From assembly GCF_016862075.1 (NCBI RefSeq), contig NZ_BOMG01000051.1, positions 98,390 to 162,389 of the forward strand: a stretch of DNA of 64,000 nucleotides, in the 5' to 3' direction. The notes beneath the pieces were generated by a model. It was not told the DNA's origin and did not search any database. It saw only the letters and a list, made by a program, of their open reading frames with translations. The DNA is from Actinoplanes couchii. Its GTDB lineage: Bacteria; Actinomycetota; Actinomycetes; Mycobacteriales; Micromonosporaceae. Numbering within the stretch: position 1 is the first letter of the stretch; each line of letters opens with the position of its first letter. The position numbers and the translations under genes were made by a program. Shown piece after piece: positions 50,216 to 59,597 of the stretch.

Positions 50216-51562
50216 ATGACCGTGCTCGACACCACGCTGGACCCGCGTGACCCCGCCTACCTCCAGGGGCGCAGCACCACTCTGGAGCTGCTGGCCGACC
50301 TGGAGGCCGCTCTCGACGAGGCCCGGGCCGGCGGTGGCGAGAAGAACGTGACGCGGCATCACGCCCGCGGCAAACTCCTGCCCCGCGAACGTATCGAGAT
50401 GCTGCTCGACCAGGACAGCCCGTTCCTGGAACTGTGCCCGGTCGCGGCGCGCGGCTCGGAGTACCCGGTCGGGGCGAGCGTGGTCACCGGCATCGGCGTG
50501 GTCGAGGGCGTCGAGTGTGTGGTGGTGGCGAACGATCCCACCGTGGACGAGGGCGCGGTCAACCCGTACACGGTGGAGAAGATCCGGCGGGCGACCACGA
50601 TCGCCTCGGCGAACCGGCTGCCGATGGTCGGCCTGGTCGAGTCGGCGGGTGACGCGGGCGCCGCCGGCGGCCTCTTCCCGCCGGAGCGGGTGCCCTCGAT
50701 CTGCGTGGTCTTCGGGGCCGCCACCGGGGACGCCGCCTATCTGCCGGCGCTCTGCGACTACACCATCCGGGTCCGTGGTCACGCCAAGGTGCTGACCATC
50801 CACCCGCAGCCGATAAACGGTCACACCAGCGTCGACGTGCGGGCCACCCCGGTGGTGCCGGCCGGTCCGGACGGGCCCGCCGACCAGCTGGCCGAGGACG
50901 AGCGGGACGGGCTGCGGCTGGCCCGGCAGAGTGTGCGCCGGCTGAACTGGCGCAAACACGGCCCGCCGCCGCGGACACCCCGGCCCCGGGCGCCCCGCCA
51001 CGACCCGGAGGGCCTGCTCACCCTGGCCGCCACCGATCCGGCCGCGTTCGACGCCCGCGAGGTGTTCGCCCGGATCCTCGACGACAGCGACTTCGACGAG
51101 TTCAAACCCGGGCACGGCACCGCGCTGGTGGCCGGGTGGGGCGAACTGCACGGATATCCGCTGGGTGTCCTGGCCGCCCCGATCCGCTCCTGTTCGGCGG
51201 TCGAAGCTCAGAAGGTGGTGCATTTCCTGCACCTGGCGAACGCCACGGCAACCCCGATGCTCTTCCTCCGGCATGCGGGCGCGCCGTTCAACGGGACGGC
51301 CGACGAGGTGCACGACGCACCGATGGCCCACGCCATCGCCCGGTCCACCGTGCCGCACCTGGCTCTCACGGTCGGCGACGCCACCGGCGAACGCACCGAC
51401 GAGCCCCGTTTCCGATTCAGCTGGCCCGCAGTCGGCGCCGCACCGGCCGACGACGGTGTCATCGATCCCCGCGACACCCGGACGGTCCTCGGCCTCTGCC
51501 TCTCCGCCGTGCACAGCGCGGCCGTGGAAGGCGCCGGACACGTCGGTGTGTTCCGACCTTGA
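50216..51562 (+). CDS. Acyl-CoA carboxylase carboxyltransferase-like subunit with eroded active site
   Basis: 448 residues; methylcrotonyl/propionyl-CoA carboxylase beta-subunits are about 515-535. Family landmarks remain: TRHHARGKLLPRERIEMLLD, SPFLELCPVAARG, VTGIGVVEGVECVVVANDPTV and the C-terminal DDGVIDPRDTRTVLGLCLSA. The acyl-CoA oxyanion loops are altered: the usual SGGAFLP reads ESAGDAGAA, and the TAGGAYVP loop reads ATGDAAYLP. The C-terminal GGSFGAGNYGM and MGGEQAA region is replaced by a short unrelated stretch. The frame is intact, so this is divergence rather than a frameshifted pseudogene. Pairs with the next gene; biological reaction unknown. Confidence 0.75.
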   Translation: MTVLDTTLDPRDPAYLQGRSTTLELLADLEAALDEARAGGGEKNVTRHHARGKLLPRERIEMLLDQDSPFLELCPVAARGSEYPVGASVVTGIGVVEGVECVVVANDPTVDEGAVNPYTVEKIRRATTIASANRLPMVGLVESAGDAGAAGGLFPPERVPSICVVFGAATGDAAYLPALCDYTIRVRGHAKVLTIHPQPINGHTSVDVRATPVVPAGPDGPADQLAEDERDGLRLARQSVRRLNWRKHGPPPRTPRPRAPRHDPEGLLTLAATDPAAFDAREVFARILDDSDFDEFKPGHGTALVAGWGELHGYPLGVLAAPIRSCSAVEAQKVVHFLHLANATATPMLFLRHAGAPFNGTADEVHDAPMAHAIARSTVPHLALTVGDATGERTDEPRFRFSWPAVGAAPADDGVIDPRDTRTVLGLCLSAVHSAAVEGAGHVGVFRP

Positions 51563-51573
51563 AAGGTAGACCA

Positions 51574-53580
51574 GTGATCCGACGACTTCTGGTGGCCGAC
51601 CGCGGTGAGGTCGCCCGCCGGGTGTTCGCCACGTGCAGGCTGGTCGGCATCGAGACGGTCGCCGTCTACTCCGACGTCGACACCGACGCTCCGCACGTGA
51701 TCGAGGCCGACTACGCGGTTCATCTGCCCGGCAACACCGCGTCGGCGACCTACCTGCAGGCCGGGGCGCTGATCGCGGCCGCCCAGCGGGCCGGGGCCAA
51801 CGCCGTGCACCCGGGCATCGGGATGCTGGCCGAGGACCCCGGGTTCGCCCAGGCCGTCGTCGACGCCGGGATGATCTGGGTCGGCCCGCCGCCGGGCACC
51901 CTGCGGGTGCTGGCCGACAAGGCCGAGACGAAACGGCTGGTGGCCGAGGCGCAGGTGCCGGTGCTGCCGACGTTCACCGACCCGGAGCAGGTGCCGGCGT
52001 TCCCGGTGCTGATCAAGCCGGCCACCGGCAGCGGCGGCCACGGCCTGCGGGTGGTGCGGGACGCCGGGACACTCGCCGAGGCGGTCGCCTCCACCCGGCG
52101 CGAGGTCGGCGGGGACGTGTTCTGTGAGCCGTACCTGGGCAACGTCCGGCACATCGAGGTGCCGATCCTGGCCGACGCCCAGGGCGCGGTGGTGCCGTTC
52201 GGTGAGCGGGAGTGCTCGGTGCAGCGCCGCTACCAGAAGATCGTCGAGGAGACGCCGTCCCCGGTGGTCGATCCGGCGCTGCGCGAGGACCTGTGCCGGG
52301 CGGCGATCGTCGCGGTCCAGTCCCTCGGTTTTGTCGGCGCCGGCGCGGTCGAGTTCCTGCTCGACCACCACGGCGACTTCTGGTTCCTGGAGCTGACCCC
52401 GACCCTGCAGGCCGACCACGCGGTCACCGAGTGTGTCTCCGGCTACGACCTGGTCCGTCTGCAGCTGCTGGTGGCCGAGGGCGGCAGTGTGCCGATGCCC
52501 GGCCCGCCGCCGATCCGCGGGCACGCCATCGAGGTGCGGATCTGCGCCGAGGACCCGGCCTACGCCTGGCTGCCCGCCACCGGGACGCTGCACAAGTTCG
52601 CGGTCCCGGACATCGCCGGCTGGTTCCGCCCGCTGCCCCAGCCGGGCCTGCGCCTGGACGCCGGAGTCACCGACGGTTCGGTGATCGGCATGCACCACGA
52701 CCCGATGCTGGCGAAACTGGTCGCCTGGGCGCCGAGCCGCCAGGAGGCCGCCCGGATGCTGGCCTCCGCGCTGGCCCGTACCCACCTGCACGGTGTCGTC
52801 TCCAACCGGGACCTGCTGGTCCGGGTGCTGCGGCACCACGCGTTCCGGGCCGGCGAGGTCGACACCGGATTCCTGGACCGGCATCCCGAGGTCTTCGCGC
52901 CGCTGCTCTCCTCGGTGGACGCGGTGCGGTTGTCGTGCCTGGCCGCGGCCCTGGCCGGCGCCGCCGCGAGACGTGCCGCCGCACCCGTGCTCAGCTCGCT
53001 GCCGTCCGGCTGGCGCAACGTGCCCTCCGGCTCGCAGAACGCGGTCTACGACGGCCCGACCGGCCCAGTCGAGGTGGGCTACCGGATGAACCGGCACGGC
53101 GAGCTGGCCGGCTGGTGGGTCCGGGCCGTGGATCCCGAGGAACTGGACCTGGCCGGCCTCGGGCACGCCCCCGTCAACGACGAGCACCCGCCGGTGGTCG
53201 TGGTCCAGGCCGACAGCGACCGGGTGGTCCTCAACGTGCAGGGCATCCGCCTGGCCGTCCACGTGCACCGGGTCGGCGACGTCTCCTACGTGGACAGCCC
53301 CGAGGGATCGGTGGCGCTGCGGGAGATCCCGCGCTTCCCGCTGCCCGCCCCCGAGGCGGTCGAATCGTCACTGATCGCCCCGTTGCCGGGTGCGGTCCGC
53401 CGCATCCTGGTGGTCCCCGGCCAGCGGGTCCGGGCCGGCGAACTCCTGCTCACCCTGGAAGCGATGAAACTCGAACACCCGGTCCACGCCCCCGCGGCCG
53501 GCGTCGTCGCGTCCCTCCCGGTACAGCCCGGAGCCAAGGTCGACACCGGCGAACTCCTGGCCGTCCTGGACCCCGAGTAG
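51574..53580 (+). CDS. Biotin carboxylase/BCCP fusion with substituted catalytic residues
   Basis: 668 residues from GTG 51574. N-terminal biotin carboxylase fold (IRRLLVADRGEVARRVFAT; usual VANRGE), ATP-grasp with KPATGSGGHGLRVV in place of the GGGGKGM loop, and a normal ERECSVQRRYQKIVEE. The bicarbonate/biotin site normally E-x-N-x-R-x-Q-V-E-H reads E-L-T-P-T-L-Q-A-D-H (Glu273, Thr275, Thr277, Asp281). The C-terminal biotinyl domain is typical, LEAMKLEHPVHAP with Lys632. Biotinylation should occur, but carboxylase activity by the standard mechanism is doubtful. Eleven bases after the carboxyltransferase-like gene. Confidence 0.8.
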   Translation: MIRRLLVADRGEVARRVFATCRLVGIETVAVYSDVDTDAPHVIEADYAVHLPGNTASATYLQAGALIAAAQRAGANAVHPGIGMLAEDPGFAQAVVDAGMIWVGPPPGTLRVLADKAETKRLVAEAQVPVLPTFTDPEQVPAFPVLIKPATGSGGHGLRVVRDAGTLAEAVASTRREVGGDVFCEPYLGNVRHIEVPILADAQGAVVPFGERECSVQRRYQKIVEETPSPVVDPALREDLCRAAIVAVQSLGFVGAGAVEFLLDHHGDFWFLELTPTLQADHAVTECVSGYDLVRLQLLVAEGGSVPMPGPPPIRGHAIEVRICAEDPAYAWLPATGTLHKFAVPDIAGWFRPLPQPGLRLDAGVTDGSVIGMHHDPMLAKLVAWAPSRQEAARMLASALARTHLHGVVSNRDLLVRVLRHHAFRAGEVDTGFLDRHPEVFAPLLSSVDAVRLSCLAAALAGAAARRAAAPVLSSLPSGWRNVPSGSQNAVYDGPTGPVEVGYRMNRHGELAGWWVRAVDPEELDLAGLGHAPVNDEHPPVVVVQADSDRVVLNVQGIRLAVHVHRVGDVSYVDSPEGSVALREIPRFPLPAPEAVESSLIAPLPGAVRRILVVPGQRVRAGELLLTLEAMKLEHPVHAPAAGVVASLPVQPGAKVDTGELLAVLDPE

Positions 53581-54084
53581 CCCCTCTTTTTAACTTCAAC
53601 TGCCGAAAAATACCCATATTCTGGTACGCCTACCGGGCACTTCGCCGAGCTACCCCTCCCGTGGCCACCCCGCGACGTGGTCACGGCGCCGGGTCACCCC
53701 GCGCCCGCCGGGCGCCGATCCCCACTCACCGCCCACCAGAGCCGCCCACCCGAAGCCCACCGCGAACCCCGCACACGAGCCCGAGCCAGCCCCGGGTGTC
53801 GAGCGAGTGTGCGGAACGGTCGCGGAGCAGAGCCGCACGGACCAGGACGGAAAGAGGCGGGGCCGGGCCGACTTCTCAGTCCGGGAGGGGTCGCCCGCAC
53901 TGGCCGCCACTGGTGACCGTGGTGGGCACGAGGATGTCCTGGGGTTGCGGGTGTGCCGGGAGGGTCGCATACGCCCGGCGGGCGCGCGGGGGCCGTCAGG
54001 GCGTCGTTCTCCCGCGTCGACGAGGCTCGAGGGGTAGCTCTGCGACTGGCCCCGCTATTCGTACCGGAAGAGCGGGGTTGATCT
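53581..54084. other. 504-base intergenic region with a lone 28-bp repeat copy
   Basis: Begins with an A/T-rich stretch (ctctttttaacttcaactgc, then ccgaaaaatacccatattc). Then GC-rich DNA without a credible gene on either strand. Bases 53968-53995 match the mycP-marP 28-bp unit at 24 of 28 positions. Convergent gene ends on both sides; no clear terminator hairpin was recognised. Confidence 0.6.
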
Positions 54085-55083
54085 TCAGTTTCCCAGGAAC
54101 CACTTCTGGAAGAACCCCTTGCGGTCCGGATTGTTGTGCACCGTGGGGGTTTCGTCCAGGGTGGGGGTGGCCGGTGGGATCGGGCGCGGCCGCGGTGGGG
54201 GCACGTGGTTGGGGCGGGTGGTGCGATAGACCGTCGGCGGCGGCTGGGGTGTCGACGGATCCAGGTGCAGGTTGTTGAGCAGGTCCCGGAGCTCCTCGGC
54301 GGACGGGCGGGAACCCGGGTCGTTGTTCATGCCGTAGCGGAGCACCTCGGTCAGGCCCCGGGGGACGCCGGGGAGTTCCGGGATCGGGTGGTTGAACAGG
54401 TCCATCAGCGTCAGGATGCTCGGGCTCCGGTTGCTGTCCCAGCGGGGCGGGCGGCCGCTCATCACCGCGTACAGCGTGGCGCACAGGGCGTAGACGTCGG
54501 CGGCGCCGGACGGGCTGTCGTGGCGGAACATCTCCGGCGGGGCGTACGCCGGGGTCAGCACCTCCAGCGTCACCGACGAGTCGCGCATCTCGCCCAGCAC
54601 GGCCAGGCCGAAGTCGGCCAGGACCGCGGCGTTGAACTCGGAGTACAGGATGTTGGCCGGTTTCACGTCGCGGTGCAGGACGCCGTTGGCGTGCGAGTGG
54701 ACCAGCGCGTCGGCGATCTTCAGGCCGACGTCGCGGGCCTCCACCGGGCTCAGCGGGGAGACGCGCATCCGGTCCAGGTAGGAGCCGTCGCACAATTCCA
54801 TGATCAGGTACGGATGCTGATCGACCGTGACGCCCACATCGAAGAGGTCGACCACGTGCGGGTGCGACGACATGCGGCCGGCGGCTCGCGCCTCGCGCAG
54901 GAACCGGGCCTGGTCGCGGGCGTTGTCCAGGGTCCGGTTCTCCACCTTGATGGCGACGTCACGGCCGACGGAGTCCTGTGTCGCGCGGTACACGGTGGCA
55001 TAACCACCACGTGCCATGACGGACAAACCGGACATCCCCGGCACGTATGGTACGGGCATGGCACCAGGCGGAGTCTCCGTCAC
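54085..55083 (-). CDS. Soluble Ser/Thr protein kinase
   Basis: 332 residues from GTG 55083. Hanks-type domain: glycine loop MARGGYATVYRATQD, VAIKVE (catalytic Lys), HSHANGVLHRDVKPANILYS, ADFGLAVLGE (DFG), TPAYAPPEMFRHD and DVYALCATLYAVMSGRPP. The C-terminal 65 residues are Pro-rich and end GFFQKWFLGN. Unlike PknB-type kinases there is no membrane helix or sensor domain. It lies 31 bases downstream of the cyclase/ATPase gene on the same strand, so it is probably cotranscribed and may be controlled by or act on it. Confidence 0.92.
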   Translation of the reverse strand: MTETPPGAMPVPYVPGMSGLSVMARGGYATVYRATQDSVGRDVAIKVENRTLDNARDQARFLREARAAGRMSSHPHVVDLFDVGVTVDQHPYLIMELCDGSYLDRMRVSPLSPVEARDVGLKIADALVHSHANGVLHRDVKPANILYSEFNAAVLADFGLAVLGEMRDSSVTLEVLTPAYAPPEMFRHDSPSGAADVYALCATLYAVMSGRPPRWDSNRSPSILTLMDLFNHPIPELPGVPRGLTEVLRYGMNNDPGSRPSAEELRDLLNNLHLDPSTPQPPPTVYRTTRPNHVPPPRPRPIPPATPTLDETPTVHNNPDRKGFFQKWFLGN

Positions 55084-55114
55084 GAGATAGAAAATACGCC
55101 AGCCTTCTGAAAGA

Positions 55115-58100
55115 TCATCCGGGCACGTCAGACGCGTACGCGACAGTTTCCTCCACGACGGTCGTCGCGAGGGCCGCACGCAGCTCTTCGGCAGGTACCC
55201 GCTCGCTCGACTGCTCGGTCGAATACGCCAGCTGGACCGCCTCCTCGGCCGCCGCCCGGGCCTCCTCGCACCGGTCCGCGGCGGCCATCACCCGGGCCCG
55301 GACCATCGCGGAGATCACACCGCTGCGGACGTCCTCGGCCGGCGCGGCGCAGGCCCGCTCGATCCAGCTGACCGCCGAGTCGACCCGGCCGTCGGCGAGC
55401 AGCGCCGACGCGTACGACGCCAGCATGTGCCGGCGGGAGAACAGCAGCGACGGCGTCGCGTTCTCGGTGGCGATCGGCGCCAGCAGCCCGATCGCGGTCG
55501 CCGCGTCCCCGGCCCGGATCCGCGCCTCGGCCAGCAGCACCCGCGGGCCGACCTGGGCCGGCGCCATCGGGTTGTGCGGCTCGACCGAGGTCATCACCCG
55601 GCGGGCGTCGGCCTCCGCGGTCTCCAGGTCGCCGCGTTGCAGGGCGACGAACCCGCGCAGCGTGCCGGCCATCCCGAGCAGCAGCGGGTGCCCGGTCCGG
55701 TCGGCGTACGACAGGGCGTCGGTGAGCAGGTCGTACGCGTGATCCGGCTCGTTCAGCCCACGCGCGGTGGCACCCCGCACCACCAGGGCCAGGCCGCAGC
55801 CCCAGTCGTCGTTGACGTCCAGGAACTCGCCGTACGCCCGGCGCGCCTGCCCGTCGGCCGCCCCCAGATCACCCAGCTCGGCGGCGGCGTAGGCCTCGAC
55901 GACCCGCAGCGTGCCGACCGCCCAGCCCTCACCGACCCGGTCCCCGAACGGCAGGAACACCCGGGCCAGCCGCCGGGCCTCCTGCAGCCGGCCGGCCAGC
56001 AGCCGGGCGAACGCCGTGGTACCGCGCAGCCAGGACCGGCCGACCGGGTCGCCCAGCTCGGCGAAGAGCCGCGCGGCCCGGCCCAGCACCGCGTCGGTGC
56101 CGGCGAAGTCCCCGCGGGTGGTGGTCACCCAGGCCAGGTTCTGCAGCGCCCAGGCCTGCCCGTGCCGGTCCCCGGCGGCGAGCGTGACCTGGTAGGCGGC
56201 GGCGAACCGGCTGCTCGCCTGGCTCAGCCGGCCGTTCAGGAAGTCGGCCATGCCGAGGCGGCGCATCGCGTTGGCCCGCTCCGGCAGCAGCTGCGCCTCG
56301 GTGGCCACCTCGAGCGCCTCCTGCCAGGCGGCGACGGCCCGCCCGTAGTCGCCGAGCGCCTCGTGGGCGCGACCGACCACGATCAGCGCCTCGGCCCGGC
56401 AGACCGGTTCGTCGGCGGATCCGGCCGAGATCTTCTCGCCCAGCGCGAGCGCCTCGTCGGCCCGGCCCAGACGCAGCTGGGCGCGGGCCAGCACGAGCTG
56501 GTCGGGCAGCGGCAGGTCACCGCCGGCCAGGGCGGTGGCACGGTCGGCGTACTCGATGGCGGCGGCCGGCTCGATGTCGGCCAGGGCGCGCCGGGCCATC
56601 CGGCCGAGGGCCGCGACACCCAGCGGGGCCACCTCGCGGGCCGCCGCGTCCGGTCTCAGCCGGACCGCGTCGGCCAGTTCGACGGCGGTCTCGGCGTGCA
56701 TGGCGACAAACGCGTCCCGCTCGCCGTCGGTCAGGTTGAGCCGCACCGCGCCGTCGTGCCCGGGCCGGTCGACGGTCTCCGGCGCGGCCCAGCCGGCCAG
56801 GTAGGCGTGCCGCTCGGCCAGGTCGCCCTTGCCGATCCCGGCGTAGGCGGCCTCCCGCATCAGCGGGGTGGTGAACCGGAACCCGCCCCGGGAGCGGTGC
56901 AGCATGCGGCGTTGCAGCAGCTCGTCGACGGCCCGGTCCAGCTCGACCGCGACCACCACACCGGCCCGGGTGTCGGCGGCCGCCCGGCGCTCCTGCAGCG
57001 CCTCCAGGACGCCACTGGGCACGGTCGTCCCGGCCACCGAGGCGTCCCGGAGCACCGACCGGGGTTCGGGCGAGAGCGCGTCGATACGGGCGGCCAGGAC
57101 GGCGGCCAGATCACGGGAGAGCAGCCGGCTGCCGAGGGATCCGGCGGCGAGCTGCCAGCGGCCGGCCGCCGGGGCGTCCGGCGGTGGGGTGAGCGCCCCC
57201 CGCTCCATCAGCAGGGTGACCATCTCGGCCAGGTAGAACGGGTTGCCCTGGGCGTTGGCGAGCAGCCGGTCGCTGTCGGCCGGGGACAGCTTGCCGCCGT
57301 GCAGGTAGAGGGTGAGCAGCCGGGACGCGTCGGCCCCGCGCAGCGGCGGCAGGGCGTGCACCTCGGCGTCGGCGAGCCGGCTCATCGCCCCCGAGCGGAC
57401 CAGCTCCGGGCGGCCGAGCAGCAGCGCGACGACCGGGCCCTCCAGCAGGCTCAGGGTGCGCCCGATGGCGTCGAGCGTGGTGTCGGTGGCGTCGTGCAGG
57501 TCGTCCACGATCACCACCAGCGGTTCCTCCGCGGCGAGCGCGTTGAGCAGCTCGGCGACGGCTTCCGCGATGGCCTCGGCGTCGATCCGGCGGCCGCTGC
57601 CGGGGCGGTCGGCGGGTGCGGCCGGGCCGACCGGGCGGTCCTGGGCGTCGCTGTAACCGAGCAGGGCCAGCAGGCGGTCGGTGTCCAGGGTGACGTTCAG
57701 CCGGCCGGCGAGTTTGCGCAGGCGCTCCTCGACGACGGTCCGGGCGACCGTGGTGGCGACGTCCTTGGGCAGGGCGGCGGCCTTGCGGACGATGTCGGCG
57801 AGCGGGGCGTACCGGCGGCGCTCGCCGAACGCCCGGCAGCGCACCCGCAGCACCCGGGCGCCGTGGCCGGAGTAGTCGGCGGCCAGGCGCTTGACCTCGC
57901 CGGCGAACCGGGACTTGCCGATGCCCGCCTCGGCGGTCATCACCAGGATCTTCGGGGTGCCGGTGTCGATCGCCTCGGCCAGCCGGCCGGAGAACCGGCC
58001 CAGTTCGGCCTCCCGCCCCACGTACGGCGCCTCGTCGCCGAGCCCGGAGCGGGTGCCCGGGGCGTCGTGCAGGCCGAGCAGCTCGTAGGTGGGCACCGGC

Positions 58101-58711
58101 TCACGCTTGCCCTTGAGCCGCAGCGGGCGCAGCTGCCGCCAGGAGGCCACGTGCCGGGTGCCGCCGCTGGTGCGCTCACCGGCGTAGACCGTGCCGATCG
58201 CGGCGGCGTCGGCCAGCCGGGCGGCGGTGTTCACGGTGTCGCCGATCACGGTGTACTCGATGCCGGCCTGCATGCCGGCCACCACCTCGCCGGTGTTCAG
58301 CCCGACCCGCAGGCCGACCGGGGCGCCGCCGCCGCGCTCGTCGTCGAGGACCCGCCGGACCGCGCGCTGCATGCTCAGGGCGGCCCGGACGGCACGCTCG
58401 GCGTCGTCCTCGTGGGCCACCGGGGCGCCGAAGACCGCCATGATCCCGTCGCCGGTGAGCTTGTCAACGTGCCCGCCGAACGTCTTGACCGCGCCGGCCA
58501 GCGCCGCCAGCACCCGGTCGGTGACCGCGCCGACCCGTTCCGGGTCGAGGTCCTCGGAGAACGAGGTGAAGTCGGAGAGATCACCGAAGAGCACCGTGAC
58601 GATGCGCCGTTCGGCGGCCGGGAGCAGGGCGGCGGACGGGAGGGCGGCGCCGCAGTGGTGGCAGAAACGGGCGCCGGGGACCGGAACGGTCCCGCAGACC
58701 GGGCAGGTCAC
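55115..58711 (-). CDS. Zinc-ribbon / class III nucleotide cyclase / ATPase / TPR regulator
   Basis: 1,198 residues from GTG 58711 (AGGAGA eight bases upstream; GTGA overlap with the MBL gene stop). N-terminal zinc ribbon CPVCG-x(13)-CHHCG; cyclase domain with metal Asp in VLFGDLSDFTSF and VDKLTGDGIMAVFG, whose Lys is the usual adenine-specifying position. EYTVIGDTVNTAARL carries Thr at the second purine position and the transition-state Asn/Arg. Then an AAA_16/NB-type ATPase, MTAEAGIGKSRFAGEVKR, and about 600 residues of TPR-like helices. Likely makes cAMP under control of the signalling ATPase/TPR part; crp lies 5 kb away. Confidence 0.9.
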   Translation of the reverse strand: MTCPVCGTVPVPGARFCHHCGAALPSAALLPAAERRIVTVLFGDLSDFTSFSEDLDPERVGAVTDRVLAALAGAVKTFGGHVDKLTGDGIMAVFGAPVAHEDDAERAVRAALSMQRAVRRVLDDERGGGAPVGLRVGLNTGEVVAGMQAGIEYTVIGDTVNTAARLADAAAIGTVYAGERTSGGTRHVASWRQLRPLRLKGKREPVPTYELLGLHDAPGTRSGLGDEAPYVGREAELGRFSGRLAEAIDTGTPKILVMTAEAGIGKSRFAGEVKRLAADYSGHGARVLRVRCRAFGERRRYAPLADIVRKAAALPKDVATTVARTVVEERLRKLAGRLNVTLDTDRLLALLGYSDAQDRPVGPAAPADRPGSGRRIDAEAIAEAVAELLNALAAEEPLVVIVDDLHDATDTTLDAIGRTLSLLEGPVVALLLGRPELVRSGAMSRLADAEVHALPPLRGADASRLLTLYLHGGKLSPADSDRLLANAQGNPFYLAEMVTLLMERGALTPPPDAPAAGRWQLAAGSLGSRLLSRDLAAVLAARIDALSPEPRSVLRDASVAGTTVPSGVLEALQERRAAADTRAGVVVAVELDRAVDELLQRRMLHRSRGGFRFTTPLMREAAYAGIGKGDLAERHAYLAGWAAPETVDRPGHDGAVRLNLTDGERDAFVAMHAETAVELADAVRLRPDAAAREVAPLGVAALGRMARRALADIEPAAAIEYADRATALAGGDLPLPDQLVLARAQLRLGRADEALALGEKISAGSADEPVCRAEALIVVGRAHEALGDYGRAVAAWQEALEVATEAQLLPERANAMRRLGMADFLNGRLSQASSRFAAAYQVTLAAGDRHGQAWALQNLAWVTTTRGDFAGTDAVLGRAARLFAELGDPVGRSWLRGTTAFARLLAGRLQEARRLARVFLPFGDRVGEGWAVGTLRVVEAYAAAELGDLGAADGQARRAYGEFLDVNDDWGCGLALVVRGATARGLNEPDHAYDLLTDALSYADRTGHPLLLGMAGTLRGFVALQRGDLETAEADARRVMTSVEPHNPMAPAQVGPRVLLAEARIRAGDAATAIGLLAPIATENATPSLLFSRRHMLASYASALLADGRVDSAVSWIERACAAPAEDVRSGVISAMVRARVMAAADRCEEARAAAEEAVQLAYSTEQSSERVPAEELRAALATTVVEETVAYASDVPG

Positions 58712-59502
58712 GGCTTCTTCTCCTGGTTGTTCTCCTGCTGGAGATAGTCGATCTGGGCCGCCGCGGACCATTCGGCGGCGAACCGCAGCGCCGGATCGAG
58801 GTCGGGATAGACCAGGTCGACGACCGCCGCGGGGGTCTCGGCGCCGGCCGCCATCGCGGCCGCCACCTGCGCCAGCCGTTGCCGGCGATGACCCAGATAG
58901 AAACGGGCACGCTCGGCGGTGTCGCTGCGGGCCGGTCCGTGGCCCGGCAACATCAGCATCTGCGGGTACGCGCTGAGCAGCTCCAGACTCCGCAGGTAGG
59001 CACCGAGATCGCCGTCCGGCGGGGCCACCACCGTGGTGCCGCGGCCGAGCATGGTGTCACCGGTGAAGACGGCTGACCCGTCCTCCCGCTCGACCACGAA
59101 GGACACCGAATCGCTGGTGTGCCCCGGCGTCCGCAGCACCAGGATCCCGTCCAGGGACTCCCCCGGCCGGAGCGGCTCGCCGCCGACGCAGTGCGCCGGT
59201 GACGCGGCTCGCACCGGGACACCGTCGAGCAGCTCGGAGAGCCGGGCGGCACCCTCCACGTGATCATGATGACCGTGCGTGATCAGGATGCGCTCGATCC
59301 CGTCGTGCCCGGCGATCCGGCGCAGGTGGCTCTCGTCCAGCGGCCCCGGATCGATCACGGTCGCCCGGTCCGAACCCGGCGCCCGCACGATCCACGTGTT
59401 GGTGCCGTCCAGCGTCATCGGCCCCGGGTTGGGCGCCAGCAACAGCGTCACCCAACCCGGTAGCCGGTCGACCTCGGCCGACTCGGGCTCAGCACCCCCC
59501 AT
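58708..59502 (-). CDS. Metallo-beta-lactamase-fold hydrolase (LACTB2-like)
   Basis: 264 residues from ATG 59502. GTNTWIVRAPGSDRATVIDP, the metal motif ILITHGHHDHVEGA, LRTPGHTSDSVSFV, FTGDTMLGRGTT and MLMLPGHGPARSD; a C-terminal helical domain (DLVYPDLDPALRFAAEWSAA) is typical of LACTB2-type hydrolases/endoribonucleases. Equivalent of Rv3677c, next to ridA as in M. tuberculosis. Natural substrate unknown. Its stop is coupled to the cyclase gene start. Confidence 0.9.
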   Translation of the reverse strand: MGGAEPESAEVDRLPGWVTLLLAPNPGPMTLDGTNTWIVRAPGSDRATVIDPGPLDESHLRRIAGHDGIERILITHGHHDHVEGAARLSELLDGVPVRAASPAHCVGGEPLRPGESLDGILVLRTPGHTSDSVSFVVEREDGSAVFTGDTMLGRGTTVVAPPDGDLGAYLRSLELLSAYPQMLMLPGHGPARSDTAERARFYLGHRRQRLAQVAAAMAAGAETPAAVVDLVYPDLDPALRFAAEWSAAAQIDYLQQENNQEKKP

Positions 59503-59597
59503 GACCCGAATCGTACGTCGGGCCGACGACCTTGACCGAGACACGATGTCCGATCCGGTCACCATCGGTGAGCAAATACTGCCGAACCACCGCAAGA

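Noticed and set aside
50216..51562. Frameshifted pseudogene explanation for the carboxyltransferase-like gene
   Set aside because: One uninterrupted frame with family-like N- and C-termini and a tightly linked partner gene; loss of loops looks like divergence or deletion in frame.
55427..58747. Open + strand frame of about 1,100 codons opposite the cyclase gene
   Set aside because: Antisense shadow of a protein with clear zinc-ribbon, cyclase and P-loop motifs; no start signal and no recognisable domain.
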